The notes beneath the pieces are model-generated. The model did no database searches and was not told the DNA's origin. It saw only the letters and a program-made list of their open reading frames with translations. The position numbers and the translations under genes were made by a program. This document shows positions 15,929 through 24,511 of a DNA stretch of 64,000 nt, one piece after another; position 1 is the stretch's first letter, and the number at the start of each line of letters is the position of its first letter. The DNA is taken from NCBI RefSeq assembly GCF_017833415.1, contig NZ_JAFICC010000001.1, positions 1 to 64,000 on the forward strand, in the 5' to 3' direction. Origin of the DNA: Flavobacterium sp. 1355. GTDB lineage: Bacteria > Bacteroidota > Bacteroidia > Flavobacteriales > Flavobacteriaceae.

Positions 15929-16900
15929 TTAAGCTATCGCTAACTCAATCGCATTTGTAAACAAATCCTCCAGAGAAATTCCGGCTGCTTTGGCCTGTTG
16001 CGGAATCAAACTTTCGGTTGTTAAACCTGGGATTGTGTTCATTTCAAGCATGTATGGTTCGTTATCTACAATAATGAATTCGCTTCGGGAGAAACCCTTC
16101 ATTTTTAAAACTTCGTAAGCACGCTTTGCTGTTTCTCCCACTTTTTTTGTTAGTTCGTCTGAGATTCTGGCAGGCGTAATTTCTTGTGATTTTCCTTCGT
16201 ATTTGGCTTCGTAGTCAAAGAAATCATTGTCTGATACGATTTCTGTAATTGGTAAAACGATTACTTCTCCTTTGTAATTGATTACTCCCACAGAAACTTC
16301 GGTTCCGTCAAGGAAGCTCTCAATGATGATTTCATTATCTTCTTTGTAGGCCACTTCAATAGCAATTGGCAATTCTGCAGTAGTTTTTACTTTTGAAATT
16401 CCGAAGCTTGAACCCGCTTTGTTTGGTTTTACAAAACATGGCAAACCTACTTTTTTTACAATTTCGTCTGTATTGATAACATCGCCTTTGTTCAGGTAAT
16501 AAGAAATGGCTGTTTTTATTCCGTATGGTTTTAAAACCGATAATAAATCACGTTTGTTGAATGTAAGGGCCGACTGATAATAGTCGCAGGATGATTGCGG
16601 AATTCCTAATAATTCGAAATAAGCCTGCATGAGACCGTCTTCACCCGGAGTTCCGTGTATAGCATTGAAAACACAGTCGAAAGTAATTTTTTGCCCGTTT
16701 ACAGTAACAGAGAAGTCATTCCTGTCGATTGGAAATTCAGCATCATTTTCGTCTACATAAACCCATTTTTCTTTAAAGATATGAATGCGAAATCCGTTGT
16801 ATTTTGTTTTGTCAAGATATTGATGAACGACGTTTCCGCTGATAAGAGAAATTTTATATTCGCTTGAATATCCGCCCATTATGATGGCAATGTTTTTCAT
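15929..16900 (-). CDS. ddl: D-alanine--D-alanine ligase
   Basis: A 323-residue ATP-grasp enzyme that makes the D-Ala-D-Ala dipeptide for peptidoglycan. The N-terminal IAIIMGGYSSEYKISLISG matches the 'GG.S.E..vSl.Sg' pattern. The centre has IHGTPGEDGLMQAYFELLGI, PCFVKPNKAGSSFGISKV for ATP binding, and the C-terminus has SRSEFIIVDNEPYMLEMNTI followed by PGLTTESLIPQQA. Ligands for Mg (Glu, Asn in EMNT) are intact. Cytoplasmic. It is transcribed away from the PASTA/rluD pair; repeats fill the 358-bp gap. Confidence 0.96.
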   Translation of the reverse strand: MKNIAIIMGGYSSEYKISLISGNVVHQYLDKTKYNGFRIHIFKEKWVYVDENDAEFPIDRNDFSVTVNGQKITFDCVFNAIHGTPGEDGLMQAYFELLGIPQSSCDYYQSALTFNKRDLLSVLKPYGIKTAISYYLNKGDVINTDEIVKKVGLPCFVKPNKAGSSFGISKVKTTAELPIAIEVAYKEDNEIIIESFLDGTEVSVGVINYKGEVIVLPITEIVSDNDFFDYEAKYEGKSQEITPARISDELTKKVGETAKRAYEVLKMKGFSRSEFIIVDNEPYMLEMNTIPGLTTESLIPQQAKAAGISLEDLFTNAIELAIA

Positions 16901-16974
16901 TATGATATTTTTGTTTAAAGTTTTATTTTTCTTTTTATTTTCAGGTTTTGCTGCGAATTTATTTGCTCTCTTTT

Positions 16975-17048
16975 TGTCAGACTGAGCGAAGTCGAAGTCA
17001 CCGCAAAGTGATACAGCAAACGGGACTTCGACTTCGCTCAGTCTGACA
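16975..17048. repeat. Palindrome with 25-bp perfect arms
   Basis: TGTCAGACTGAGCGAAGTCG.. from 16975 to 16999 is exactly complementary to the stretch at 17024-17048, with a 24-bp loop. The 'GACTGAGCGAAGTCGAAGTC' core is, from memory, a widespread intergenic repeat in Flavobacteria. Confidence 0.92.
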
Positions 17049-17078
17049 ATGATGTCGAAATCTTCTAATGAAACCTAA

Positions 17079-17159
17079 AGCCCTAGCCCTGATGGGAGCG
17101 GCATCCTTTTGTTTTTTTCTTTAGAAAACAAAAGATACAGCGGACAGCAGGAAACAGCT
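17079..17159. repeat. Dispersed repeat copy (CTAGCCCTGAT...GACAGCAGGA type)
   Basis: The ends CCTAGCCCTGATGGGAGCGG and AGCGGACAGCAGGAAACAGC match the ends of the element at 55772-55917 read on the other strand. The inner parts differ between the two copies and hold a short hairpin (GTTTTTTTC/GAAAAC type). Confidence 0.65.
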
Positions 17160-17230
17160 CCTTAAAAAAAGAGTGTTAACCTTATATTGTTTTAAACAAA
17201 ATTATCATTTTTTTTGAAACGAAATAGGTT

Positions 17231-17238
17231 TATCTTTG
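17231..17238 (+). promoter_or_regulatory. Candidate -7 promoter box of the PASTA gene
   Basis: TATCTTTG fits TAnnTTTG exactly and lies 20 bp before the ATG at 17259. A TTTTTTTG just upstream is closer than the usual -33 spacing. The box argues against the TTG start at 17214. Confidence 0.5.
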
Positions 17239-17258
17239 CGACAACTAAAAATAAATTT

Positions 17259-17882
17259 ATGAGTTTACGTAAGTATTTAACAAGCCGTGTATTTTTTTTG
17301 CAAGTATTAAGTGCTGCTGCTATTATTGCAGTTTTGGGTTATTTGTTTATGCATTGGTTGACTTTTACAACTGATCACGGACATGAAATTGCAGTTCCTG
17401 ATTTATCTAAACTGACTGAAGAGCAGGTTGAAGAAAAGCTGGATGAACTGGACCTGGATTATGTGCTATTGGATAGTGTTGATTACCGAAGTGAATTTCC
17501 GAAATTCAGTGTTGTTGAACAGGATCCGCTGCCTGGAACTAAAGTAAAAGAGGGAAGAAAAATATACATTAAAATTAATGCATCGGGATTTTCGTCTGTA
17601 AGAATTCCTGATTTAATTGAAAAAACATACCGTGAAGCAGTTCCGACCCTTAAAGCGTTAGGGCTTGAGCCGGGAACGATTACTTATATTCCGAATCTTG
17701 GAAAAGATATGGTTTTGGAAATGCGTTACAAAGGAAGAAATTTGAAAGTAGGAGACCGTGTGCTGAAAGCGTCTAAAATCGATTTGGTTTTAGGTGACGG
17801 AAAAGCAACGTATGTAGATGATAGTCAGGCGACAGACAGTTTAGCAACGCCAGATGCAGAAACCCCAAAAGATGAACAATAA
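17259..17882 (+). CDS. PASTA-domain membrane protein
   Basis: A 207-residue protein with a short cytoplasmic N-terminus, one transmembrane segment (about residues 15-36) and then at least two PASTA repeats (VPDLSKLTEEQVEEKLDELD and IPDLIEKTYREAVPTLKALG), ending in an acidic tail. PASTA domains bind peptidoglycan or muropeptides; here there is no kinase or penicillin-binding domain attached, so it may be a periplasmic adaptor. The start at 17259 is chosen over a TTG at 17214 because a promoter-like box lies between them. It overlaps rluD by 11 bp, so the two are co-translated; ddl lies upstream, divergently. Confidence 0.88.
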   Translation: MSLRKYLTSRVFFLQVLSAAAIIAVLGYLFMHWLTFTTDHGHEIAVPDLSKLTEEQVEEKLDELDLDYVLLDSVDYRSEFPKFSVVEQDPLPGTKVKEGRKIYIKINASGFSSVRIPDLIEKTYREAVPTLKALGLEPGTITYIPNLGKDMVLEMRYKGRNLKVGDRVLKASKIDLVLGDGKATYVDDSQATDSLATPDAETPKDEQ

Positions 17883-18915
17883 TATTGAAAATTTAGATCT
17901 GGAAGACGAATTATTCGAACATTACAGATTTGAAGTACCTAAAGGTCAGGCGCTCTTGCGTATTGATAAATATTTAATGAATTTGATTCAGAATGCGACC
18001 CGAAATAAGATTCAGAATGCCGCAGCTGAAGGGAATATTTTTGTAAATGATATTCCGGTAAAATCAAATTATAAAGTAAAGCCTTTTGATGTCGTAACTG
18101 TTATGTTATCGCATCCGCCGTATGAAAACCATATTCTGCCGGAAGATCTTCCGTTGAATATTGTTTATGAAGATGACGCACTTTTATTGATTAACAAAGA
18201 ACCGGGAATGGTGGTTCATCCGGGTCACGGAAATTATACCGGAACTTTGGTGAATGCTCTGGCACATCATTTTGATAATCTGCCAATGAACAGCAGTGAA
18301 CGTCCGGGGCTTGTACACAGAATCGATAAAGATACTTCGGGACTATTGATAATTGCCAAAACCGAAGCGGCAATGACGCATCTCGCCAAACAATTTGAAG
18401 CCAAAACTACAGAGCGTGAATATATTGCACTGGTTTGGGGGAATGTTGCCGATGACGCAGGAACAATTGAAGGAAATCTGGCAAGACACTTAAAAGACCG
18501 TATGCAAATGGCTGTCTTTGCTGATCCTGAAATAGGAAAACCGGCGATTACACATTATAAAGTTTTGGAGCGTTTTGGCTATGTGACTTTAATTTCCTGT
18601 AAGCTGGAAACGGGAAGAACACATCAGATTCGTGCGCATATGAAGCATATTGGGCATCCTTTGTTTAATGACGAACGGTATGGAGGGCATTTGATTTTGA
18701 AAGGAACTACGTTTACAAAATACAAACAGTTTATCGAAAATTGTTTTAAAGCATTGCCACGTCAGGCTCTGCATGCCAAAACACTTGGTTTTGTGCATCC
18801 TACTACGGGCGAAATGATGCGTTTTGATACAGAAATGCCGGATGATTTTAAGGATTGCCTCGAAAGATGGAGAAATTACTCAAAATCGCATAATATGGAA
18901 GGGGAAGACAATTAG
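17872..18915 (+). CDS. rluD: 23S rRNA pseudouridine synthase, RluD family
   Basis: A 347-residue cytoplasmic enzyme that isomerises uridines in 23S rRNA. An S4 RNA-binding domain (LRIDKYLMNLIQNATRNKIQ) covers about residues 25-85, then the synthase domain with the catalytic Asp in HRIDKDTSGLLIIAK and the motif GRTHQIRAHMKHIGHPLFND. The ATG at 17872 is taken as start; an ATG at 17854 in the same frame would lengthen the overlap with the PASTA gene. E. coli RluD modifies positions 1911, 1915 and 1917; whether this member has the same sites is inferred from family only. Confidence 0.93.
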   Translation: MNNNIENLDLEDELFEHYRFEVPKGQALLRIDKYLMNLIQNATRNKIQNAAAEGNIFVNDIPVKSNYKVKPFDVVTVMLSHPPYENHILPEDLPLNIVYEDDALLLINKEPGMVVHPGHGNYTGTLVNALAHHFDNLPMNSSERPGLVHRIDKDTSGLLIIAKTEAAMTHLAKQFEAKTTEREYIALVWGNVADDAGTIEGNLARHLKDRMQMAVFADPEIGKPAITHYKVLERFGYVTLISCKLETGRTHQIRAHMKHIGHPLFNDERYGGHLILKGTTFTKYKQFIENCFKALPRQALHAKTLGFVHPTTGEMMRFDTEMPDDFKDCLERWRNYSKSHNMEGEDN

Positions 18916-18931
18916 ATAATTTTTATATTAT

Positions 18932-18960
18932 AAAAAGCTCCTGTTTGGGGGCTTTTTTGT
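18932..18960 (+). terminator. Terminator of the PASTA-rluD unit
   Basis: AAAAAGCTCC and GGGGGCTTTTTT form an imperfect stem with a T-run, 17 bp after the rluD stop. Confidence 0.7.
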
Positions 18961-18965
18961 TTTTT

Positions 18966-19069
18966 ACCATTAAGATATTAAGTGAATTAAGCTTTTGACT
19001 TATTCTTTCTTTTTTTTTGTCATTAGTTAGATTAAGCGTAAAACTTAATTTACTTAATATCTTAATGGT
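18966..19069. repeat. Long inverted repeat, 26-bp arms with one mismatch
   Basis: ACCATTAAGATATTAAGTGA.. (18966-18991) pairs with 19044-19069 with a single mismatch. The 52-bp loop is T-rich. It separates the convergent rluD and ABC genes. Confidence 0.88.
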
Positions 19070-19085
19070 GTAAAAAAACTTATGT

Positions 19086-20327
19086 TTAATTCAGTTCTGA
19101 ATGATATTTTATTTTGCCGACAGATCCGGTTGGTGTTGGTACAAGCTCAAAAACTGAAGTAGGGGCGAGGCCTGATTCTATACGATGTGAAACATAAATT
19201 ATACTTACATTCGTTTCTTGTTTTATGGTATTTATCAGCTGAATTACCAAATCTACATTTTCGTCGTCGAGGCCTTCTACCGGTTCGTCCAGAATTAGTA
19301 AGGGCGGATGTTTTAAAACAGCGCGAACAATTAATACTACTCTTTGCTGACCAATAGAAAGGTCTATAAAACGCTTTTTGCGCAGGTGAGTCATTTCTAT
19401 CACTTCCAGCCATTGTGTTACAATTTGCTGCTGATGTGTTGTTGGCTCCGTATATAAACCAATAGAATCAAAAAAACCAGAGAGGATCATTTGTTCCAGA
19501 GTGTGGCTTTTTTGGAATAAATCGGTCATTGAGGTGGCGAAGATTCCAATTTGTTTTTTGATATCCCAAACGCTTTCTCCACTTCCTTTTTTTCTTCCGA
19601 ATAAAAATAAATCCTGTCCAAATCCCTTTAGGTTGTCTCCTGCTATCAAAGATAAAATAGTGCTTTTTCCAGATCCGTTTGGGCCAATTAATTGCCAGAA
19701 TTCGCCTTGCTTTATAGTCCAGGAAATGGCATCGAGAATTTTTCTTTCATCGTAGCTTACGGAAACATTTTCCAGTTTTATTAATACACTTTCGTGAAAG
19801 GAATGCTGCTCCGACGCTTTTGGGATTTCTGTTGTGTTTAAGGTTTTAAAATGGCTTTCGGTTTTTAAAATGGGGTGTAATACAAATGAATTGTCTTTGA
19901 TCTGTGCTTTGTTGGGAACAAAATTAAGTATATCGGTAATACGGTTTACTATTTGTATAATGGCAATATCATTTGTTAAATCCTTTAAAGATTCTGCTAA
20001 AATTACCCTGGAGGCCTGATCTAAATGATCAAACGGATTATCGAAAATGATAAAATCAGGTTTTTGATTGATGCAGTATTTTAAAAATTCTTTTTTGCGT
20101 TCACCGGATGAAAAAGTTCTCAACTGTCTGTGCGATTCAGGAGCAGCTTCGACGGAGTCATATTGATATTCTTTTTCGATGAATTTCTCGATCGCTATAT
20201 CCGAAAAGAGAATTCCTTTTTGATTGTTAAAAACGGCTAGTTCTTCTTTGGCGTTGCCTGTAAGTAAGGTATCTATAAAAGCTTTTTTGTTTACCTGATT
20301 AGATAAAAGGATATCCCAATGCTGCAT
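19086..20327 (-). CDS. Twin-domain ABC ATPase, ModF/PhrA-like
   Basis: A 413-residue soluble protein with two ABC ATPase halves and no membrane segment. The C-terminal half is complete: Walker A GPNGSGKST, signature LSIGQQ, Walker B LLILDEPVEGLDDE, and a switch His in YVSHR. The N-terminal half has a signature-like FSSGERKK and Walker B DFIIFDNPFDHLD but no Walker A; the expected place reads DTLLTGNAKEE. E. coli ModF has a comparable twin layout and unknown function. The start at 20327 (MQHWDILLSNQ) avoids overlap with the sulfurtransferase stop 10 bp upstream. No permease gene is near. Confidence 0.82.
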   Translation of the reverse strand: MQHWDILLSNQVNKKAFIDTLLTGNAKEELAVFNNQKGILFSDIAIEKFIEKEYQYDSVEAAPESHRQLRTFSSGERKKEFLKYCINQKPDFIIFDNPFDHLDQASRVILAESLKDLTNDIAIIQIVNRITDILNFVPNKAQIKDNSFVLHPILKTESHFKTLNTTEIPKASEQHSFHESVLIKLENVSVSYDERKILDAISWTIKQGEFWQLIGPNGSGKSTILSLIAGDNLKGFGQDLFLFGRKKGSGESVWDIKKQIGIFATSMTDLFQKSHTLEQMILSGFFDSIGLYTEPTTHQQQIVTQWLEVIEMTHLRKKRFIDLSIGQQRVVLIVRAVLKHPPLLILDEPVEGLDDENVDLVIQLINTIKQETNVSIIYVSHRIESGLAPTSVFELVPTPTGSVGKIKYHSELN

Positions 20328-20337
20328 TTCTTTTGTA

Positions 20338-21192
20338 TTATTTATTTTCTTTGAGCGCCATTTCACGGCCGTTTCTTGACCATTCACTCCATGATCCTAC
20401 ATATAATTTCGGAATAGGGATTCCGGCATAATCCATTGCAAGCAAGGTATGACAGGCTGTAACGCCAGAACCACAATGAACAATAATATCTTCGGATTTT
20501 AAATCGCCTAAAACTTCGTTGTATTTTTTGTTTAATGCTTCGCGGGAATGATAAAAACCATCTTCGTTTAAGTTTTCAATAAAAGGAACATTGATTGCAC
20601 CCGGAATATGTCCTGCAATTAAATCAAGAGGTTCTGTGAGACCATCAAAACGGTTTTTGTCCCTTACGTCAATTACAATATTTTTGCTGTTGTTTCGGGC
20701 TCTTTCTACTTCTTCAATATCGGCTAAAAGTAACTTCCATTCCTGAATTGGATATTTTTCTGTTTCTTCAAAATGTTCTGTTTCTGAGCTTACAGGAAAA
20801 CCAATTTTTATAGCGGCTTGTATGCCGCCATTTAATACCTGAACTTTTTCATGTCCGGCTGCGCGCAGCATCCACCAAAATCGGGCTGCGGCGTTGGAAC
20901 CGTTTTTGTCATCATAAACTACAACATGACTAGTAGGAGTAATTCCAATTTTTGAAAGTACTTGGGAGAACTTCTCAAAAGAAGGCAAAGGATGTCTTCC
21001 GCCTTTTGCAGGTTCAGTTCCTACTGTTGCCAAATCCTTATTTAAATCTACATATCGAGCATCTTTTAAATGTTCTTTTTTATAATTTTCTTCAGCATTT
21101 AATCCGGCGCGGGCATCAATCAATACGGTTGATTCTTGCTGTAGTTTTATAAGTTCTTCTGGATTTATGATGGGTGAAAGTTTATGTGTCAT
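20338..21192 (-). CDS. Sulfurtransferase, 3-mercaptopyruvate type
   Basis: A 284-residue cytoplasmic protein with two rhodanese domains. The first is inactive and structural; the second has the catalytic Cys in HCGSGVTACHT. The loop CGSGVT is the form seen in mercaptopyruvate sulfurtransferases, whereas thiosulfate enzymes have basic residues there, so MST (SseA-like) is favoured. The start is set at the ATG at 21192 (MTHKLSPIINPE); an upstream in-frame ATG at 21237 would run into the ThuA gene. It lies 10 bp from both neighbours and is likely in one operon with the ABC ATPase and ThuA genes. Confidence 0.9.
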   Translation of the reverse strand: MTHKLSPIINPEELIKLQQESTVLIDARAGLNAEENYKKEHLKDARYVDLNKDLATVGTEPAKGGRHPLPSFEKFSQVLSKIGITPTSHVVVYDDKNGSNAAARFWWMLRAAGHEKVQVLNGGIQAAIKIGFPVSSETEHFEETEKYPIQEWKLLLADIEEVERARNNSKNIVIDVRDKNRFDGLTEPLDLIAGHIPGAINVPFIENLNEDGFYHSREALNKKYNEVLGDLKSEDIIVHCGSGVTACHTLLAMDYAGIPIPKLYVGSWSEWSRNGREMALKENK

Positions 21193-21202
21193 TTTCAAGT
21201 AG

Positions 21203-22051
21203 TTATTTTTTTGAATTTCCCAGCCACAGTATCCCATTTAGAATTAGGTTGCTTTCGGGTTCATTTTCAAACGTGTATGATAATGTTTTGTTAGTTCCGT
21301 GTTCATAATCAATATCATTATGGCCCATGTTTACATAGAGCATTTTGTATTTTTTATTGGTCCATACTACAGGGTAATAGCCGTCGTGCCAGATTTCATT
21401 TGGCTTTGGTCCGGTTCCCAATGGAAAACTGGATTCATCAATTGCCAGTAAAATTTCAATATCCGGATTCTTTTTAAGATCATTGTTCCATCTGTACCAT
21501 TCATTTGGAGCTGATTTAAATTTTTCTGGTATATTTTTAATTATCTGATGTTGTTTTTCAACTCTTAAAATTGCTGCTGTTGGCCTCCATGTATTGCTTT
21601 TATATTCGCCTGAACCTAAAAACTCATTATGGTACCAATCCCAATTTTGCGAATAATCGGAATCATTTAATGCAAATGCAGAAAAATGAAATCCCATAAA
21701 ACCGCCTCCATTTTTCATGTATTTCTTAAATGCTTCTCTCTGATTTGCGTTTTCCGGTCTTGTGTCCAAAAATAAAACTACCTGATAATCTGCAAGAAAT
21801 TTTGCATTTAGATTATCCCAATTGCTTGTTGAATCGTATACAAAATGATTTTGTTGTGCTACTTTTGGAAACCATTTATTGGCTTCGTGAACAAAACTTA
21901 TGTGCGCCTGATCGTTTTTTGCGGTATAAAAAGCAATTACTTTAAACGTAGGTTTATTATCTTGGGAATACCCCGAAAAACAAACAAAGAAAAATACAAA
22001 CAGTAAGCTGTGTAAGAAAATAAAATAAACGCTTTTTGGAGTTTTTACCAT
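21203..22051 (-). CDS. ThuA-domain protein (trehalose-utilisation-like)
   Basis: A 282-residue exported protein with a signal peptide or anchor (about residues 9-29). The ThuA fold (class I glutamine-amidotransferase-like) is seen in VIAFYTAKNDQAHISFVHEA, YQVVLFLDTRPE and NGGGFMGFHFSAFA, with GHNDIDYEHG near the end. ThuA proteins are linked to sugar metabolism in rhizobia and occur fused to dehydrogenases in Bacteroidota; the reaction is unknown. It belongs to the closely spaced minus-strand run 19086-22453. Confidence 0.82.
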   Translation of the reverse strand: MVKTPKSVYFIFLHSLLFVFFFVCFSGYSQDNKPTFKVIAFYTAKNDQAHISFVHEANKWFPKVAQQNHFVYDSTSNWDNLNAKFLADYQVVLFLDTRPENANQREAFKKYMKNGGGFMGFHFSAFALNDSDYSQNWDWYHNEFLGSGEYKSNTWRPTAAILRVEKQHQIIKNIPEKFKSAPNEWYRWNNDLKKNPDIEILLAIDESSFPLGTGPKPNEIWHDGYYPVVWTNKKYKMLYVNMGHNDIDYEHGTNKTLSYTFENEPESNLILNGILWLGNSKK

Positions 22052-22063
22052 CAGATTTTCTTA

Positions 22064-22453
22064 TTAACCTGGGATTTTTTCGATCAAAATTTCAGCTCCG
22101 CTCAAATCAAAATAAGTGCAGGTCATTTCGATGATATCGACACGCCATTTAGCAATTCCGCATTGAGCACAGTGATTGCAGAAAGTCATATAATCTGTTT
22201 CTCCACTCTGATGTTTAAGAAGTAATTCGATAAAAAGTTCTTTGTTTGCAAAATGGGCCACTTTTATTTCAGCATATTTTTCATCAGCGATTACACTGTA
22301 ATTATTTACGCCGTAATATTCAGTATGCCCATCATTTACAAAGGTATCATATCCTTTTACGCCCAGTATGATAAGGTCTTGTATATAATTTGGAAAATCG
22401 GCACCGCTTTTTACTTTTGCATGTGCTTCTTTTATTTGTTCGATTGTAAACAT
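22064..22453 (-). CDS. DUF1398-family protein
   Basis: A 129-residue cytoplasmic protein. The N-terminal FTIEQIKEAHAKVKSGADFP and GVKGYDTFVNDGHTEYYG match the DUF1398 family as I know it. Four Cys are present, three of them in CNHCAQCG, which could hold a metal. No function is known for the family. It is 12 bp upstream of ThuA, and probably leads that operon. Confidence 0.75.
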   Translation of the reverse strand: MFTIEQIKEAHAKVKSGADFPNYIQDLIILGVKGYDTFVNDGHTEYYGVNNYSVIADEKYAEIKVAHFANKELFIELLLKHQSGETDYMTFCNHCAQCGIAKWRVDIIEMTCTYFDLSGAEILIEKIPG

Positions 22454-22478
22454 ATATTCTGGTTTTTGAGATTAAAGT

Positions 22479-23471
22479 TTATTGTTTCAAAAATACAATT
22501 AATGGTTTTATAAATTGATCAAAAGATTCAATATGTGGTAAATGTCCAGTGTTGGGAATTTCAACTAATTTTGAGTTTGGAATTGTTTTTTGGGTCTTTT
22601 CCCCCAATTCGGCATAATTTCCCATTGTTTTTTTGATTTCTTCGGCTACCAACTGCTTTCCTATTGCGGTTTTATCCCTTGTTCCGATAATTAAGAGTGT
22701 TGGGCTTTTGATATTTTTAAATTCGTATAAAACAGGTTGTGTAAAAATCATATCGTACATAAGGGCAGAGTTCCATGCCACTTTGTTATAATCGGGAGCT
22801 GTGGTCCATCCGGCAGCCAGTTCGGCCCATTTTTGAAAATCAGCATTCCATTTGCCATCATAATAATTTGTCATTTGATATTTTTTGATGGCTTCATAGT
22901 TTTGTTTTAACTCAGATTCATACCACCAGTCTACAGGTTTGTAAGGCACGACCAGTTTCCAGTCCTCAAGCCCGATCGGATTTTCTAAAACTAATTTTTC
23001 TGTAGTTTCAGGATACATTAATGCAAATCTTGTTGCTAACATTCCGCCCATAGAATGCCCCAAAATAGTGGTTTTTTTGATGCTTAAATGATCAAGTAAT
23101 TTTTTGGTGTTTTCTGCAAATTGCTGGAATGTATATTGTAAGTTGTCCGGTTTAGAAGATTTTCCGAAACCAATCTGATCGGGAACAACTACGCGGTAAC
23201 CTTCTTTGGTAAGTGCTTTTATCGTACTTTCCCAATAAGCGCCATTAAAATTTTTGCCGTGAAATAAAACTATATTTTTGTTATTGTAGTTTTCAGGCTT
23301 TATGTCCATATATGCCATTTTAAGAGTCTGGCGCTGATTATTTACTTCTAAATAATGAACAGGGAATGGATATTCATAATTGGTTAAATTAATGTCTAGT
23401 GCTTTTATATTTTCCTGCTGCGAAAAAACGAGAAAGGGAAGTAAGAGTATTAAGAATTTTATATTTTTCAT
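22479..23471 (-). CDS. Secreted alpha/beta hydrolase
   Basis: A 330-residue exported hydrolase. The signal peptide is MKNIKFLILLLPFLVFSQQ from the ATG at 23471; the frame stays open further upstream (to 23573) but that part looks like untranslated AT-rich DNA. The fold signatures are the oxyanion segment VLFHGKNFNG, the nucleophile elbow GHSMGG, acid in GTRDKTA and the catalytic His in NTGHLPHIE. Substrate is unknown; similar proteins are called proline iminopeptidase- or epoxide-hydrolase-like. Single gene. Confidence 0.85.
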   Translation of the reverse strand: MKNIKFLILLLPFLVFSQQENIKALDINLTNYEYPFPVHYLEVNNQRQTLKMAYMDIKPENYNNKNIVLFHGKNFNGAYWESTIKALTKEGYRVVVPDQIGFGKSSKPDNLQYTFQQFAENTKKLLDHLSIKKTTILGHSMGGMLATRFALMYPETTEKLVLENPIGLEDWKLVVPYKPVDWWYESELKQNYEAIKKYQMTNYYDGKWNADFQKWAELAAGWTTAPDYNKVAWNSALMYDMIFTQPVLYEFKNIKSPTLLIIGTRDKTAIGKQLVAEEIKKTMGNYAELGEKTQKTIPNSKLVEIPNTGHLPHIESFDQFIKPLIVFLKQ

Positions 23472-23589
23472 CTTAGTATATTTTTTAAAACCTGGAATTA
23501 TAATAAAATTAAGGCTTCCCGTTTTAAAACCAAAAATTAAAATCTTAAAATTATCAGAAAAAAAGTTAGGCAATAACTTCTGAAAAATA

Positions 23590-23994
23590 TTAATTCAAAA
23601 TAACAGATTCAATCAGCCACTTATCTTTTACTTTCTTCAGATTAAATTGAATTGGCATAGCAATATCCTGATTTGGTGTTACTACAATGAGTGCTGTAGA
23701 ATCTGTTATTTCTTTTTCATAATAAATGGCACCTCTTTCTCTATCAAGAAATCTTGATTTTTGATCATCCGGAATGCTTTTTTCCATTTTTTTGAGCGTT
23801 TCTAAAATGATGAGATTCTTTTTATTCGGAATTAAAAAAACTTTTGCAGATTTAAAATCAAAGCGGTTTGTTGCAGCCAAATAAGCTGCAACAATTTCTT
23901 TTGGAGATTTGTTTTCTTTCTGAGGTTTTTCTTCGGGAGATTTACAGCCTGTCAGGAGTATCAGAATAACGAAAAAATTAATTAAATGCCTCAT
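23590..23994 (-). CDS. Small lipoprotein, NTF2/DUF4878-like
   Basis: A 134-residue lipoprotein: signal MRHLINFFVILILLTGCKSP with the lipobox LTGC. The mature part has a helix (KEIVAAYLAATNRFDFKSAK) followed by beta strands ending in IQFNLKKVKDKWLIESVILN, which is the layout of NTF2-like DUF4878 lipoproteins. No catalytic residues. It is 10 bp downstream of a hot-dog thioesterase gene and probably shares its transcript. Confidence 0.65.
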   Translation of the reverse strand: MRHLINFFVILILLTGCKSPEEKPQKENKSPKEIVAAYLAATNRFDFKSAKVFLIPNKKNLIILETLKKMEKSIPDDQKSRFLDRERGAIYYEKEITDSTALIVVTPNQDIAMPIQFNLKKVKDKWLIESVILN

Positions 23995-24004
23995 TTAATT
24001 AATT

Positions 24005-24442
24005 TTAGAGTCCCACAAAATCATCGCTTTTTGGAAAAATACTTAATGCTTCTATAGCAATTTCTGGAGTCGGAGAGGCTAGTTTTCTAAGTTTAGTATC
24101 CATCCACGCTCCATCTACAGTAATTACGGCACAAAGCGTATCATCTTCTTTTCTGAATTCATGAATAATAGACCAACGCGAAGCATCGGCTTTCATTTTT
24201 GAAGTTTTGGTATGAATAAAAATCTTATCTGAAAGTTTTAATTCTTTTCTGAAGATACATTCTTCCCTAAACAAAACAGGCCCAAAACCCTGTGTTTGCA
24301 TTACTCTTAAAGTTAAACCTAATTCTTCTAGAATTTCGATACGATGTTGTGCACCAAAATCATAATAAGCACTGTGACGAACGTGAAAATTTGGGTCAAG
24401 ATCTGACCAGCGAAAAGATAATTCTTTTATAAATGAAGCCAT
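24005..24442 (-). CDS. Acyl-CoA thioesterase, hot-dog fold
   Basis: A 145-residue cytoplasmic protein of the 4HBT type. The active-site segment is RWSDLDPNFHVRHSAYYDFG, with the Asp usual for the family, followed by RIEILEELGL. Such enzymes hydrolyse acyl- or aroyl-CoA thioesters; chain specificity is not visible. The start is the ATG at 24442 (MASFIKELSF); the upstream in-frame codons are AT-rich and non-conserved in character. Confidence 0.85.
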   Translation of the reverse strand: MASFIKELSFRWSDLDPNFHVRHSAYYDFGAQHRIEILEELGLTLRVMQTQGFGPVLFREECIFRKELKLSDKIFIHTKTSKMKADASRWSIIHEFRKEDDTLCAVITVDGAWMDTKLRKLASPTPEIAIEALSIFPKSDDFVGL

Positions 24443-24511
24443 TTTGTAATTGTGATTTAATGAGAAATCGAAATTACGAATAAAAAACAAATCAGTTATT
24501 GATATGAAACC

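Larger units (their letters stand above)
16901..17258. other. Repeat-bearing intergenic region between ddl and the PASTA gene
   Basis: The 358 bp contain a 25-bp-arm perfect palindrome (16975-17048), a copy of a dispersed repeat (17079-17159) and the promoter region of the PASTA gene. No coding sequence is seen. Confidence 0.8.

Noticed and set aside
17214..17258. TTG start for the PASTA gene at 17214
   Set aside because: A TATCTTTG promoter box lies between this codon and the ATG at 17259.
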